Positions 8,603-18,771 are shown, counted from the first letter of the stretch. The stretch is DNA of 47,299 nucleotides from Candidatus Aminicenantota bacterium (GCA_011773465.1 WVXO01000070.1:45878-93176); one strand, 5' to 3'. The notes: generated by a model not told the origin, from the sequence alone. Program-made: numbers and translations.

Positions 8603-9978
8603 CACTTGGCTCTTTTTCTGGGGTCCTTGCCTCTCTTTTCAACCTGCTTGCTTCGGGCTACAGCCAAGGATTCTGGCGCTACATCTTTGGTGATGGTTGA
8701 GCCTGCTCCTATGTAGGCCTTTTTCCCAACCTTTAAGGGGGCCACAAGTTCAGTTCCTGAACCGATAAAAACTCCTTTCTCGATAAAGGTCTTATATTTC
8801 CTTTTGCCATCGTAATTACAGGTAATCGTGCCTGCTCCGATGTTAACCTCTTCTTTTACCTCACAATCTCCTAAATAGGTAAGATGCCCTGCCTTAGATT
8901 TCCTCCCGAATATTGTATTCTTCATCTCAACAAAATTTCCGACCTTTGCTTTCGATTTAATGACTGTTTTAGGCCTGAAGTGGGTAAAAGGGCCCACTTG
9001 AGCTTCATCTTCAATGACGCTCTCCTCAATCATGGTCGAGCTTAAAATCTTGACACGGCTACCTACTTTAGAATCTACAATATGGACGAACGGGTATAGC
9101 CGGCACTCGCTTCCTATCACAGAATTCCCTTCAATGATTACAGAAGAGTAGATTACGGTCTCCGGTCCTATTTTAACATCGAGGTCGATCCAGGTTGTAC
9201 GGGGATCATAAACAGTCACCCCGTTCTCTGTAAGTGCTTTTATTTTTCTCTCTCTAAGCTCTCCGATCGCCTTAGCCAGCTCATACCTGCTGTTTACTCC
9301 TACAAGATCCTCGGTGTTCCTCGTTTTATGAACACCAATCATTTTCCCCTCTTGAGAAAGTATCTCCGTGACATCCGTAAGATAATATTCACCCTTTTTA
9401 TTCTTATTTGAAACCTTGGGCAATGCCTCAAGGAGATCCTTGATTTTAAAAACATAAACTCCAGCGTTTACTTCTTTTATGCTCCGCTGAGATGCTGTTG
9501 CGTCTCTCTCCTCAACAACCCTAATTTTATCTCCAGAATGGACAATACGCCCAAAACCTGATGGATTCTCTAGCTCAGCGCTTAAAAATGTCAGGGAGTT
9601 TCCTTCTTTCTGGTGAAGAGCCAGTAAGGGGCGTAGCGTTTCAGGCGTCATCAGGGGTAAATCACCGTTTATGATGAGAACATCCTTTTCTTTTCCTTTA
9701 TCCAGGGCATTTTTTGCTGCCCGGACGGCGTGAGCCGTTCCTAGTTGTTTTTTCTGGATTAGAAATTCGACTTTACCGGAAGGAGCTTCTTTCATAACAT
9801 CTTCTTTCTGACTCCCCACAACCACGTAGATTTTCTCTGGCCTGAGCTTGAAAACACAATCCAACACTAAGCGGAGCATGGATTTCCCCAACATAGGATG
9901 GAGAACCTTTATTATTTCTGATTTAAATCTGGTTCCCTTGCCAGCAGCTAAAATCAGAGCGAAAAAGCCTTTTCTCAT
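8602..9978 (-). CDS. glmU: bifunctional UDP-GlcNAc pyrophosphorylase / glucosamine-1-P acetyltransferase
   Basis: GlmU performs the last two steps to UDP-GlcNAc. The N-terminal uridyltransferase domain carries LILAAGKGTRFKS, here with Phe where Met is common, and the NGDLPL metal site. The C-terminal half is a left-handed beta-helix of hexapeptide repeats with the acetyltransferase segment KAGHLTYLGD (catalytic His) and GAGTITCNYDGKRK. The 458-residue length is normal. It starts four bases inside the upstream TPR gene and ends overlapping glmS. The three genes form one operon feeding peptidoglycan and lipid A synthesis, with lpxC next upstream on the same strand. Confidence 0.97.
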   Translation of the reverse strand: MRKGFFALILAAGKGTRFKSEIIKVLHPMLGKSMLRLVLDCVFKLRPEKIYVVVGSQKEDVMKEAPSGKVEFLIQKKQLGTAHAVRAAKNALDKGKEKDVLIINGDLPLMTPETLRPLLALHQKEGNSLTFLSAELENPSGFGRIVHSGDKIRVVEERDATASQRSIKEVNAGVYVFKIKDLLEALPKVSNKNKKGEYYLTDVTEILSQEGKMIGVHKTRNTEDLVGVNSRYELAKAIGELRERKIKALTENGVTVYDPRTTWIDLDVKIGPETVIYSSVIIEGNSVIGSECRLYPFVHIVDSKVGSRVKILSSTMIEESVIEDEAQVGPFTHFRPKTVIKSKAKVGNFVEMKNTIFGRKSKAGHLTYLGDCEVKEEVNIGAGTITCNYDGKRKYKTFIEKGVFIGSGTELVAPLKVGKKAYIGAGSTITKDVAPESLAVARSKQVEKRGKDPRKRAK

Positions 9979-10487
9979 ACCATTCTAGTGATCAATTTAA
10001 ATTTTTTATCCTCCCAAAGAGGCTCAAAATCTTTCTCATTCCGAGCCAATATACTGAAATATTTATCGAGTTGAATGGCCTTTTTTAAGTGCTCTAAGCA
10101 CTTTTCATTCTCCCCCTTCAAGCAATAGATATCGGCCATTAAGTAGAGTATTTTGCCCTCCTTAGGTTTCATCTCTCGAGCCTTTTCTAATAACTTCAGC
10201 GCTTCCTCATAATCTCCATAATTTGTTTTGAAGACTCCGTATTGATAATAATCATCAAATGTTTTCAGCAGAACTTTTTCTTTGCTCTGTCGTGCTGCAC
10301 TAACCGTGAGGTAGATGCGAGCTCTATCAACAAGTTCTCTTTCAGAACCATGTTTATCTAAAAAAGCCTTAATCAATTCATCTGCTTTTTTATAATCGCC
10401 TTTATGAAAGGACTTCATGGCCTGACTGTAGGCAGATAGAGCCTTCTCGTACTCATCTTTCTTGATTTTATCTTTTTCTCTTGACAC
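9975..10487 (-). CDS. TPR-repeat protein upstream of glmU
   Basis: This 170-residue soluble protein is built of about three tetratricopeptide helix pairs (SYSQAMKSFHKGDYKKADEL, NYGDYEEALKLLEKAREMKP, GENEKCLEHLKKAIQLDKYF) and ends with EPLWEDKKFKLITRM. No signal peptide is visible and the first residues are charged. It overlaps glmU by four bases (ATGA), so it is translated with the amino-sugar enzymes. Its role is unknown; a scaffold or assembly factor for cell envelope enzymes would fit but is only inference. Confidence 0.85.
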   Translation of the reverse strand: MSREKDKIKKDEYEKALSAYSQAMKSFHKGDYKKADELIKAFLDKHGSERELVDRARIYLTVSAARQSKEKVLLKTFDDYYQYGVFKTNYGDYEEALKLLEKAREMKPKEGKILYLMADIYCLKGENEKCLEHLKKAIQLDKYFSILARNEKDFEPLWEDKKFKLITRMV

Positions 10488-10634
10488 TTTTAACCTTTCT
10501 TGTATGCTATTGGGTTCTAATTCAACAAATTCTATCTCAGAATAAGAACATTGACAAGAAAAAATTTGAAGAAGCTATCACTCTCAGCTCTGTTATTAAA
10601 GGAGGTTTTGCAGAATCTTATGATGAGGAATCCT

Positions 10635-11471
10635 TTATATATAGGTCCAGAATTCGGGATTGTCCAAAAGAAAATGAATAGCCTTCAGATGAAGGCTATG
10701 ACCAGCCCTCTGTGCTTTGAAATGACCGATCAAAGGGGCGCCCATAAGGGAAAGATCACCTATCAAATCCAAAATTTTATGACGCACAAATTCATCTGGA
10801 TATCGTAAAGGCCCACTTATAACATCTTTTTCGTCAAGAACAACAGCATTATCCAGCGATCCGCCAGCGGCTAATCCTTGAGCTCTAAGAGCAGGCACAT
10901 CCTTTAAAAATCCGAAAGTCCGGGCAGGGGCAATTTCTTTCATAAAATTCTCCAAATTCAAGGATAAACTTAACTCCTGTCTCTGGATGGCTGGATGATC
11001 ATATTCTATAGAGTAGGTTATTTTAAAATCTGAATCGGGAGAGAAGAAAAAACCAGCATCCTGTTCCTCGAGGGAAAAAGGCTTGATAATTTTAATAGAT
11101 TTTTTCCCTTCGGAAAGAACCACTATTCCAGAATTAAGGATAGCCTGGACAAAAGGAGAAGCGCTTCCTTCCATGATAGGAATCTCATCCCCGTTTATCT
11201 CAATAATCAAGCTATCAATACCAAACATGTAAAGAACAGCCAGCAAATGTTCAAGAGTCTGAATTTTGCACTCTTCAGAAACAATATACGTTGAGCTTTT
11301 GGTTTCTATTTTTCTAGGATCGAGAGCAAGCTCTAAATTGTCGAGATCGGTTCGGCGAAAGATGATTCCTCCTGAGTAGGAAGGCTTCAAGAGAAGATTC
11401 ACTTTCTTTCCAGAATGTATTCCAATTCCTGAAAGATGAATCTCTTTTTGGATAGTGCTTTTCTGTATCAT
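10635..11471 (-). CDS. lpxC: UDP-3-O-acyl-N-acetylglucosamine deacetylase
   Basis: LpxC is the committed zinc deacetylase of lipid A synthesis. The 278-residue chain has the family start (TIQKEIHLSGIGIHSG). The zinc ligands are visible as H75 (in LEHLLAVL), H231 and D235 (in HKILDLIGDL), and the catalytic E74 and H258 (AGHSLH) are present. The length is slightly short but complete. It is on the same strand as the TPR-glmU-glmS group, with a 147-base gap, so it may be transcribed separately or with them. Its presence is the best evidence in the window for a lipopolysaccharide outer membrane. Confidence 0.96.
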   Translation of the reverse strand: MIQKSTIQKEIHLSGIGIHSGKKVNLLLKPSYSGGIIFRRTDLDNLELALDPRKIETKSSTYIVSEECKIQTLEHLLAVLYMFGIDSLIIEINGDEIPIMEGSASPFVQAILNSGIVVLSEGKKSIKIIKPFSLEEQDAGFFFSPDSDFKITYSIEYDHPAIQRQELSLSLNLENFMKEIAPARTFGFLKDVPALRAQGLAAGGSLDNAVVLDEKDVISGPLRYPDEFVRHKILDLIGDLSLMGAPLIGHFKAQRAGHSLHLKAIHFLLDNPEFWTYI

Positions 11472-11609
11472 ATCGAGATCATTCCGAAGTTAGCAGAATA
11501 TCGCCTTTCATAAAAAGCTCTACAGCTAACTTTCATTATGATTTTAACAATTTGAGGCCAGGTGTTCAAAACTTTAATTATTTTTCTAAAAAATTAAAAA
11601 AGGAAAAAA

Positions 11610-11670
11610 GGGGACAGGCTACTTTTTTGTTTAGAAAAATGGGTTAAAAATGGGGCCTGGCCCCATTTTT
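11610..11670. repeat. repeat cluster: family B (GGGGACAGGCTAC) plus family A palindrome
   Basis: GGGGACAGGCTACTTTTTT at 11610-11628 is followed by the near-perfect palindrome AAAAATGGGGCC-T-GGCCCCATTTTT (11646-11670). Both recur elsewhere in the window. The position between the divergent lpxC and larB starts argues against a simple terminator role here. Confidence 0.7.
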
Positions 11671-11728
11671 TGGTTTCGTTTTTACTGGGCCCTTTTATAT
11701 ATGAACCCACTGTGATAGAATCAGGCGG

Positions 11729-12472
11729 ATGAAATCGCAACTGGAAGATGTATTGAATAAGGTCTATCAGGGTAAGCTCTCCCCTAAAGAAGCCCTTTCT
11801 ATTCTAAAAGATTTTCCCTATCAAGATTTAAGTTTCGCTAAAATCGACCACCATCGGGAGCTAAGAAAAGGATACCCTGAGATAATCTATGGTCTGGGGA
11901 AGACAGATAAGCAGATACTAAAAATCGCTCAGGAAATCATCAAAAAAGGGAGTAATCTGCTTATCACCAAAGTCGAACCAGAAATCTTCAAGAAAATAAA
12001 GAAAAAAATACCGGGAGCTCATCACAATTCTTTGGCTAAGGTTATCTATCTTAAGCAGCAAAAGCCTGTTCCTGGGAAGGGAAGAATCGCTGTTATAACT
12101 GCCGGAACTTCAGATATTCCGGTCGCAGAAGAGGCTGTTGTGACTTGCGATATCTTAGGTAACGAAACAGATAAAATATACGATGTTGGCGTAGCCGGCC
12201 TTCACCGCTTTTTTGGCGAGTATCAAAAAATAAAGAAAGCAAAGGTTATTATAACCATAGCTGGCATGGAAGGAGCCTTGCCCAGCGTGATAGCCGGAAT
12301 TGTCAATATTCCGATCATAGCTGTTCCGACAAGTGTCGGTTATGGAGCAAGCATGAAAGGTTTGGCTGCTCTCCTGGCAATGCTCAATTCCTGCCCCGGT
12401 GGAGTGGGGGTAGTTAATATCGACAACGGCTTTGGCGCAGGATACCTGGCAAGCCTTATAAATCACCTTTAA
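11729..12472 (+). CDS. larB: nickel pincer cofactor biosynthesis protein LarB
   Basis: LarB carboxylates and hydrolyses nicotinic acid adenine dinucleotide to pyridinium-3,5-biscarboxylic acid mononucleotide, the first step to the nickel pincer cofactor of lactate racemase and relatives. The C-terminal 130 residues are PurE-like: ITAGTSDIPVAEEA, AGMEGALPSVIAGIV and PTSVGYGASMKGLAAL. The N-terminal part (KLSPKEALSILKDFPYQDL) matches the usual LarB lead-in. The 247-residue length is typical. larC, larE and larA are absent from this window. The start is ATG 11729 behind AGGCGG. Confidence 0.92.
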   Translation: MKSQLEDVLNKVYQGKLSPKEALSILKDFPYQDLSFAKIDHHRELRKGYPEIIYGLGKTDKQILKIAQEIIKKGSNLLITKVEPEIFKKIKKKIPGAHHNSLAKVIYLKQQKPVPGKGRIAVITAGTSDIPVAEEAVVTCDILGNETDKIYDVGVAGLHRFFGEYQKIKKAKVIITIAGMEGALPSVIAGIVNIPIIAVPTSVGYGASMKGLAALLAMLNSCPGGVGVVNIDNGFGAGYLASLINHL

Positions 12473-12577
12473 TAGCCTCGGATTTCATTTGAGTTCGACA
12501 TTCAGCCAATTTTTGTTTTTTGCTTTATGATTTCCTTAAATTTTTTATAAAACCTTAATTTATAAATACTTAGGCAC

Positions 12578-12606
12578 TTGACAATCGGGCATCTCCTTCC
12601 TATATT
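12578..12606 (+). promoter_or_regulatory. strong promoter of the dnaG-rpoD operon
   Basis: TTGACA (12578-12583), a 17-base spacer and TATATT (12601-12606) form a near-consensus primary sigma promoter 38 bases before the dnaG ATG. It therefore also drives rpoD. Confidence 0.75.
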
Positions 12607-12643
12607 TACTTGTAGTAAAATTTTGTCCATACAGCGATAACCC

Positions 12644-14434
12644 ATGGAAATAGTTGACCAAATAAGGCAAACTGCGAGTATCGTAGATATTGCGTCGCAG
12701 TATACCACCTTAAAAAGACGAGGAAATAAACATGTAGGACTCTGCCCTTTCCACTCAGAAAAGGACCCCTCCTTCACTGTTGATAACGAAAAACAGCTCT
12801 ATCATTGTTTCGGTTGTGGAGCAGGGGGAGATATTTTTACTCTAGTTATGGAACGAGAAAACCTAAGCTTCCCTGAAGCCTTGAAATATCTGGCTGAAAA
12901 ATACAATATACCTCTTCCCAAGAAAAGAGAATTCTCCCCCCAACTTCAAAAACTAGAAGAAAAATTATTCAAAATAAACGAAAATACTCTTGCTTTTTTC
13001 AAGAAAAACCTGTTTGCGACCAAAGAAGGCGAGAAGGCCCTTGAGTATCTCAAAAAGAGGGATATTTCTGAAGAGATCATCCAGAAACTGAAAATCGGCT
13101 ATGCTATGAATTCATGGGACTCTCTCCTTTCCTTTTTTAAAGAAAAAAAAATCCCTCCAAAACTTCTCGAACAAGCTGGATTGGTCCTCTACAACCAAAA
13201 AAAAGACAGCTACTATGACCGCTTCAGAGGAAGGATCATCTTCCCCATATTTAGCCTCACCGGAAAGGTTGTTGCCTTTGGAGGAAGAACCATTTTTAAT
13301 GCGGAGCCGAAATACCTTAATTCCCCCGATACCCCTGTATATTCAAAAGGAAAAATTCTTTATGGATTGAACTTCAGCAAAGAATCCATTCGAGAAACAG
13401 GCGAGGTGATAATTGTGGAAGGCTATACAGATTTTGTCTCCCTCTACCAAGCCGGGATAACCAACATTGCCGCCTCCCTGGGAACAAGTTTGACTTCTCA
13501 ACAAGTCTCTCTTCCCTTACGCTTTGCACCAAGAATGATAGTTAGCTATGACGGTGATGCTGCAGGCAGAAAGGCAGCTTGTCGCGCCATTTCTCTTTGT
13601 TTCGAAAAAGGTGTTCAAGTTAAAGTTTTGACTTTGCCCCCGGGAATCGATCCTGATAATCTTATCAAGAAATCCGGTTTAAACGAGTTTAAGAACCTTA
13701 TTGAAAAGAGCACGCCAGGCCTTAAGTTCTTATTAGATTCTCTTCAGGAGGAATGGAGAAAGGATATTCCTGAAGAGAAGACAAAAATTGTAAGGAATGC
13801 TGTAGATGAGATCGGAAAAATGCCTGATCCTATTATTCGCAGTGAATATCTGAAGCAAGCAAGCGAATACCTATCAGTCGATGAAGAAGACTTACGCAGG
13901 ATAATCCAGCGGAAATCATCAGAGGAGAAAAATGAGGATGAAGAGGAGACATTTTTACCTGCCGAAAAAAGACTCCTCCAGATACTTTTAGAAGACAAGC
14001 TTATAGCTCCATATGTACTAGGAGAGATGAAGCAGGAGTATTTTCAGGATCTTAAGAGCGAACCTATCTTCGCCGCTCTTGCACAATGTTTCAAGAGCGG
14101 GAAGGAACCAGACTTTAACGCATTAAGACAGAAAATAGATCCTTCTCTTTCAAGCTCTCTTGCCAAAGCTCTATTGCTGGAGAAAGAACAGGCAGCAACC
14201 GTTGAGGAAGCCTTTGAATGTCTCAATGCCTTAAAACAATTCTCGCTTGAAAATCGCACAAAAGAACTAAAAGCTGAGATTGCAAGAATAGATAAGCAGG
14301 GAAAAACAGAGAAGCTTCTCCCCCTTATCAAACAATTAAGAGATATAAAAAAAGAACAAGAAATATTATCGAAACGAAACTATAAAAATTTAGGTTATGA
14401 TAATCGCAACATATATACGAAGGAGAGGAGTTAA
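12644..14434 (+). CDS. dnaG: DNA primase
   Basis: DnaG lays RNA primers at the replication fork. The 596-residue chain begins with the CHC2 zinc finger ([11 protein letters not shown] then CFGCGAGG). The catalytic core follows ([30 protein letters not shown]), with the TOPRIM acidic residues in [11 protein letters not shown] and [11 protein letters not shown]. The C-terminal third is helical, as in the DnaB-binding domain. The start ATG 12644 is supported by the promoter spacing, although no strong ribosome site precedes it. The stop is two bases before the rpoD start codon, giving the classic dnaG-rpoD pair. rpsU is not upstream here; larB is. Confidence 0.97.
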   Translation: MEIVDQIRQTASIVDIASQYTTLKRRGNKHVGLCPFHSEKDPSFTVDNEKQLYHCFGCGAGGDIFTLVMERENLSFPEALKYLAEKYNIPLPKKREFSPQLQKLEEKLFKINENTLAFFKKNLFATKEGEKALEYLKKRDISEEIIQKLKIGYAMNSWDSLLSFFKEKKIPPKLLEQAGLVLYNQKKDSYYDRFRGRIIFPIFSLTGKVVAFGGRTIFNAEPKYLNSPDTPVYSKGKILYGLNFSKESIRETGEVIIVEGYTDFVSLYQAGITNIAASLGTSLTSQQVSLPLRFAPRMIVSYDGDAAGRKAACRAISLCFEKGVQVKVLTLPPGIDPDNLIKKSGLNEFKNLIEKSTPGLKFLLDSLQEEWRKDIPEEKTKIVRNAVDEIGKMPDPIIRSEYLKQASEYLSVDEEDLRRIIQRKSSEEKNEDEEETFLPAEKRLLQILLEDKLIAPYVLGEMKQEYFQDLKSEPIFAALAQCFKSGKEPDFNALRQKIDPSLSSSLAKALLLEKEQAATVEEAFECLNALKQFSLENRTKELKAEIARIDKQGKTEKLLPLIKQLRDIKKEQEILSKRNYKNLGYDNRNIYTKERS

Positions 14435-14436
14435 CA

Positions 14437-16062
14437 TTGTTTTCAGATAATAAGCCCCAAAAAGACGGAATCAGCCAGCTTATTTCCAAAGGAAAGAAGC
14501 AAGGCTTTCTTCTTTTTGAAGAGATAGACAAGACCTTCCACAATGAGGATGTCGAATCAGAAGGGGACTTCAAAGAGTTTCTCGATTCCATGGACGACTA
14601 TGGGATCAAAATCATTGGCACAAGAAAGAGAGAGACGGCTCCTAAAAGAAGGAAAAGTGACCTGGTCTCTCTTCACGGTTTGGAACGAACAACAGATCCT
14701 GTAAAGCTCTATCTAAGAGAAATGGGAAATATTTCGCTCCTGACCAGAGAGGGAGAAATTGCCATAGCAAGGGAAATAGAAAGGGGCGAAAAAACCATTC
14801 TTAAAGCCCTCTCTAAAACACGGCTTGTCTTGAATGAAATCCTCTCCCTTGAGGAGAACATAAAAGAGGATGCTTACTTCATCCAAGAAATGTTCGATCT
14901 CAGTGAGGATGATCTTGCAGAAGGGAAACTCGAAGCAAAAAAGAAGGAAATAATAGCTAAAATCAGGAAGATCGATGATCTCAGCATTCAACTGGATAGT
15001 ATACCTGCAAAAAGGAAAAATATCTTTATGCGGGGACGCTTGATTGTTGAAATGAGCCGTATCATAAGGGAGCTCAACATCCGTTCTTCTCTCAGAGAAA
15101 TAATTATCGAGAATCTTCGTGAAAAGTTAAAAGTCATCAACGAATTAGAAGAAACAAAGGAAGAGATGAATCTTTCGCTCAGTCGAGTGAAAAGTAAAAA
15201 ACAAGAGCCTCTTCTAAAGGATAAAATCAAGGAAATCAACAAATTCCTGAAAACATACCAGAAAGAGATTGGCCTTAATACTCAGGCTTTAAGAAAAACA
15301 CTGCGGGAAATCGCCACAGGAAAGAAAATCAGCGATCAAGCTAAAAAAGAGCTGGTTGCTGCCAATTTAAGACTTGTGGTCTCTATTGCCAAGAAGTATA
15401 GCAACCGAGGACTCCAATTTCTTGATCTCATCCAAGAAGGAAATATGGGTTTAATGAAAGCTGTGGATAAATTTGAATACCGAAGAGGATATAAATTTTC
15501 AACTTATGCAACTTGGTGGATAAGACAGGCCATAACGCGAGCAATCGCTGACCAGGCCAGGACGATAAGAATTCCAGTCCATATGATAGAAACCATAAAC
15601 AAATTGATCAGAGTCTCAAGAAGCCTTGTCCAGGAAATAGGGAGAGAGCCCACCAGCGAAGAGATAGCGAAAAAGATGGACATGTCGGTCCAAAAGATAA
15701 GAAAAATTATAAAAATTGCCCAGGAGCCTATCTCACTCGAGACTCCTATAGGAGAAGAAGAGGACAGCCATCTGGGCGATTTTATCGAAGATAAGGTGAT
15801 TCCTTCGCCTCCTGAAACGGTCATAAACATAAATTTAAGAGAGCAAATCGGGGAAGCCTTAAAGTCTCTAACAGAAAGAGAAGCGAAGGTTTTGAAGATG
15901 AGATTCGGCTTAGGAGACGGCAATGAGCATACCTTGGAGGAGGTCGGTCAGCAATTCAAGGTGACTCGTGAAAGAATCAGGCAAATCGAGGCTAAAGCTT
16001 TAAGGAAATTAAAACATCCAAGCCGCAGCCGGAAGCTGAAGTCCTTTACCGACGATCATTAA
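14437..16062 (+). CDS. rpoD: RNA polymerase primary sigma factor (sigma-70/RpoD)
   Basis: This is the housekeeping sigma factor. The start codon is TTG 14437, chosen because AAGGAGAGGAG ends seven bases before it and the dnaG stop is adjacent. Region 1.2 is seen in [23 protein letters not shown], quoted here as the stretch [11 protein letters not shown]. The non-conserved spacer is helical (about residues 140-270). Region 2 is [18 protein letters not shown] with the -10 binding helix [17 protein letters not shown]. Regions 3 and 4 end with [20 protein letters not shown]. An acidic N-terminal region 1.1 is short. At 541 residues it is a normal primary sigma. The consensus-like promoters seen in this window agree with it. 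Confidence 0.96.
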   Translation: MFSDNKPQKDGISQLISKGKKQGFLLFEEIDKTFHNEDVESEGDFKEFLDSMDDYGIKIIGTRKRETAPKRRKSDLVSLHGLERTTDPVKLYLREMGNISLLTREGEIAIAREIERGEKTILKALSKTRLVLNEILSLEENIKEDAYFIQEMFDLSEDDLAEGKLEAKKKEIIAKIRKIDDLSIQLDSIPAKRKNIFMRGRLIVEMSRIIRELNIRSSLREIIIENLREKLKVINELEETKEEMNLSLSRVKSKKQEPLLKDKIKEINKFLKTYQKEIGLNTQALRKTLREIATGKKISDQAKKELVAANLRLVVSIAKKYSNRGLQFLDLIQEGNMGLMKAVDKFEYRRGYKFSTYATWWIRQAITRAIADQARTIRIPVHMIETINKLIRVSRSLVQEIGREPTSEEIAKKMDMSVQKIRKIIKIAQEPISLETPIGEEEDSHLGDFIEDKVIPSPPETVININLREQIGEALKSLTEREAKVLKMRFGLGDGNEHTLEEVGQQFKVTRERIRQIEAKALRKLKHPSRSRKLKSFTDDH

Positions 16063-16085
16063 GATAAAAGATATTATTCATATCC

Positions 16086-16117
16086 AGGAGGATTGATTTA
16101 TCAAATACACATCCCTG
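16086..16117. repeat. degenerate family D palindrome
   Basis: GAGGATTGATTTATCAAATACACATCCCTGCA is a decayed relative of the GGGCTTGATGAATCAAGCCCCTGCA repeats. It lies between the rpoD stop and the tRNA promoter. Confidence 0.4.
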
Positions 16118-16121
16118 CAAA

Positions 16122-16150
16122 TTGACTTGATTTTTGATATTTGCTATAAA
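16122..16150 (+). promoter_or_regulatory. tRNA promoter
   Basis: TTGACT (16122-16127) and TATAAA (16145-16150) are spaced by exactly 17 bases, ending seven bases before the tRNA 5' end. Confidence 0.8.
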
Positions 16151-16157
16151 AAACGAA

Positions 16158-16229
16158 GGGCCTATAGCTCAGCGGTAGAGCCTCCGGCTCATAACCGGCA
16201 GGTCCCAGGTTCGAATCCTGGTAGGCCCA
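16158..16229 (+). tRNA. tRNA with CAT anticodon (elongator Met or Ile2)
   Basis: The 72-base cloverleaf has acceptor arm GGGCCTA/TAGGCCC, D arm GCTC/GAGC, anticodon loop CTCATAA and T loop GTTCGAATC. The first pair is G-C, so it is not an initiator tRNA of the usual C1xA72 type. With a CAT anticodon it is either elongator tRNA-Met or the tRNA-Ile2 whose C34 is changed to lysidine; sequence alone does not settle this. No CCA is encoded. Confidence 0.93.
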
Positions 16230-16250
16230 TTTTCTTCCAGAGGAAAAAAT

Positions 16251-16955
16251 GTGGATATTGAATTTGAAAAACTGATTAACCTTCAGAAGCTTGACAAAGA
16301 AATAGCTGATATCTCTATTTTCCTCGATAATATCCCTTCCAAGATAGAAGAAATAAACAAAAAGATAGAAACAAGCTCCCAAATTATCACTCTGGCCAAA
16401 GAAAAAATGGCTCAGAATCAGAAAAAAAGAAGAGACCTGGAAGCTGAGGTTAAAGATATTAAAGAACAGATATCAAAGTATAATCGCCAGCTCAATGAAG
16501 TCAAAACAAACAGAGAATATAGCTCTCTTCTTAAAGAAATAGAAGAAGCCAAACAGAAGGTTAATGATATAGAAGAGGAGATAATCGGCGAAATGCTCGC
16601 AGCTGATGAAATCGAGGAAGAAATCAAGACTGCAAGCCAAAAACACAGGGAGGCGGAAGAGAAGTTCTCGAGGGAAAAAGATACCCTTCAGCAGGAGAAA
16701 AAGAAATTCGAAGCAAAGAAGGATAAGCTAAACAAAGAAAAAGAAAAACTCGTGCCAAAAATCCCTTCTGACCAGGTAAACCTCTACCTGAAAATATATA
16801 AGAAAAATAGCGGAATTGCCCTCTCTCCTGTAAACGAAGAGTTTTGTTCTCTGTGTCATATGCGTATCAGGCCCCAGGTGATAAATGAGCTAAAAGGAAA
16901 AGAGAAGATCATTCTCTGTGAAAATTGCGGCAGGATATTATACTGCGTTAACTAA
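16251..16955 (+). CDS. coiled-coil protein with C4 zinc ribbon (COG1579-like)
   Basis: This 234-residue protein starts at GTG 16251 behind AGAGGAAA. Residues 1 to about 180 form a long antiparallel coiled coil rich in Lys and Glu (LQKLDKEIADIS, QISKYNRQLNEVKTNREYS). The last 35 residues hold a zinc ribbon, CSLCHMRIRP and CENCGRILYC. The pattern is that of COG1579 (DUF164-like) proteins, proposed to bind nucleic acid, with no settled function. It follows the tRNA by 21 bases and converges on the acyl-CoA synthetase gene. Confidence 0.88.
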   Translation: MDIEFEKLINLQKLDKEIADISIFLDNIPSKIEEINKKIETSSQIITLAKEKMAQNQKKRRDLEAEVKDIKEQISKYNRQLNEVKTNREYSSLLKEIEEAKQKVNDIEEEIIGEMLAADEIEEEIKTASQKHREAEEKFSREKDTLQQEKKKFEAKKDKLNKEKEKLVPKIPSDQVNLYLKIYKKNSGIALSPVNEEFCSLCHMRIRPQVINELKGKEKIILCENCGRILYCVN

Positions 16956-16989
16956 TCATCTTGAATTAAGATTCTTTTCAGGAATTATT

Positions 16990-18771
16990 TCAATCTTCTC
17001 GGTACATAGCATCGATGACGCCTCTATACTTCTTCTCGACAATATTTCTTTTAATTTTATAGGTTGGGGTCATCTCTCCTTTATCTATCTCAAAATCTCT
17101 ATCCAGAAGACTAATTTTTTTTATTTTCTCGTAAGAAGCAAGAGACGGTGTAGCCCGGTCAATTTCTCCTTCCATGAAATTTAGAACTTTATCATTCTTG
17201 ATCAAATCACCTGGCGTTTCATAAGGAATATTGTTGAACTTTGCATATTCCTCCAATTTTTCGAAATTTGGTACAACCAAAGCAGAAACAAACTTTCTTC
17301 TATCTCCGATGGCCAACACATTCTCTATATAAGGATTGGTCTTTAAAAGATTTTCAATCGGCTGTGGTGCGATATTTTTACCTCCCGCAGTCACGATGAG
17401 ATCTTTTTTCCTGTCTGTAATTACCAGAAAGCCATCCTCATCCAAATGGCCTATATCTCCAGTTTTAAACCATTCCCCTTCGAAGACTTCTCTGGTTTCT
17501 TCTTCTTTCTTGTAATACCCTTTCATGATATTAGGACCCTTAGCTAAGATTTCTCCGTCCTCAGCAATCTTTACTTCGACTCCGGGAATTGGAGGCCCTA
17601 CTGTCCCAAATTTCAACTTATCAAACGTATTCACTGAAATAACGGGAGATGTCTCAGTCAAGCCATATCCTTCCATGATGACTATGCCCAGGGCATAGAA
17701 AAACTCAGCGATATCCTTTGATAACGGTGCAGCGCCTGAGGCAAAAAACCTGACTCTGCCTCCTGTTTTTTCAATAACTTTGGAATAGACCAGTTTATGA
17801 GCAAGCTTTCTTTTAAAGCGGAGCATCCCTGATATGGGCTTATTTTCTAGTTCCCTGCTCGCGTACTCTCTACCAACTTTAACTGCCCAGAAGAAAATCT
17901 TTTGCTTCAAGGCCGAACTGGCCAGAACGTTATCTATGACTCTCGAATAAAACTTCTCCAATACCCGCGGCGCAACGGCCATCACTTGAGGCCTTATTTC
18001 CTGCAAGTTTTGAGCTACGGTATCAAAGCCCTCAGCATAACCGATTGAGCAGCCTTTGTAGAGGAAAGTAAAAGTAACCATTCTTTCAAAACTATGAGAT
18101 AAGGGCAAAAGGGATAGCGCTGTATCTTTATCTGAAAACGGAAGAATAGGTGCACAGGTCTTGACATTGCTGACGAAATTGTTGTGAGTGAGTATGACCC
18201 CTTTAGGAACCCCAGTCGTCCCGGAAGTGTAGATGATAGTAGCGTCATCGTGCGGCTTTATTCCTAAGGCTATTTTTTCAAAGAGCTCGGGATTTTCCTG
18301 ATCCACCTTCTTACCTTTTTCCAGAATCTGGTCAAAAGTGAGGACTCCTTCAGGGCCCTCTGATTCGAAGGTGATGTAATGTGTGACCTTTATCAGATCA
18401 TTCTTTACAGCCTCTACTTTCTCCCAAAGCTCTTGGTTTGAGCATATAACAGCTTTGGCGTCAGAATCGTCGATGATAAACTTGATCTGTTCTGGAGCTA
18501 GAGTGGTATAAATGGGAACGGTGATTCCGCCCAGACATAAATTTGCAAAATCGGAAATCACCCACTTTGGTCTGTTCTCAGAAAGAATGATAAGTTTATC
18601 CCCCTCCTCAAGCCCTAAATCCTTCAGCCCTAGAGAGAAGTATTTAACTCTATCAGCAAACTCTTCAGTAGAAATGGGCACATATTTTCCTTCTTTTTTA
18701 GAAAGCAACAAATCATCTTTTGGATAGGACTTTGTCGTATTGAGAAAAAGCTGACTAAGTGTTTCAACCAT
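16990..18771 (-). CDS. long-chain acyl-CoA synthetase (AMP-forming)
   Basis: This enzyme activates fatty acids to acyl-CoA through an acyl-adenylate. The 593-residue chain carries the AMP-binding P-loop IIYTSGTTGVPKGVILTHNN, the motif GYGLTETSPVISVN, the hinge region KTGDIGHLDEDGFLVITDRK and a C-terminal lid with the conserved Lys (TPTYKIKRN). The sequence resembles the FadD15 type of large acyl-CoA synthetases. The start ATG is preceded by AAGGAGGGAG. It is monocistronic; no other beta-oxidation genes are nearby, although the oxidoreductase at 28692 could be related. Confidence 0.93.
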   Translation of the reverse strand: MVETLSQLFLNTTKSYPKDDLLLSKKEGKYVPISTEEFADRVKYFSLGLKDLGLEEGDKLIILSENRPKWVISDFANLCLGGITVPIYTTLAPEQIKFIIDDSDAKAVICSNQELWEKVEAVKNDLIKVTHYITFESEGPEGVLTFDQILEKGKKVDQENPELFEKIALGIKPHDDATIIYTSGTTGVPKGVILTHNNFVSNVKTCAPILPFSDKDTALSLLPLSHSFERMVTFTFLYKGCSIGYAEGFDTVAQNLQEIRPQVMAVAPRVLEKFYSRVIDNVLASSALKQKIFFWAVKVGREYASRELENKPISGMLRFKRKLAHKLVYSKVIEKTGGRVRFFASGAAPLSKDIAEFFYALGIVIMEGYGLTETSPVISVNTFDKLKFGTVGPPIPGVEVKIAEDGEILAKGPNIMKGYYKKEEETREVFEGEWFKTGDIGHLDEDGFLVITDRKKDLIVTAGGKNIAPQPIENLLKTNPYIENVLAIGDRRKFVSALVVPNFEKLEEYAKFNNIPYETPGDLIKNDKVLNFMEGEIDRATPSLASYEKIKKISLLDRDFEIDKGEMTPTYKIKRNIVEKKYRGVIDAMYRED

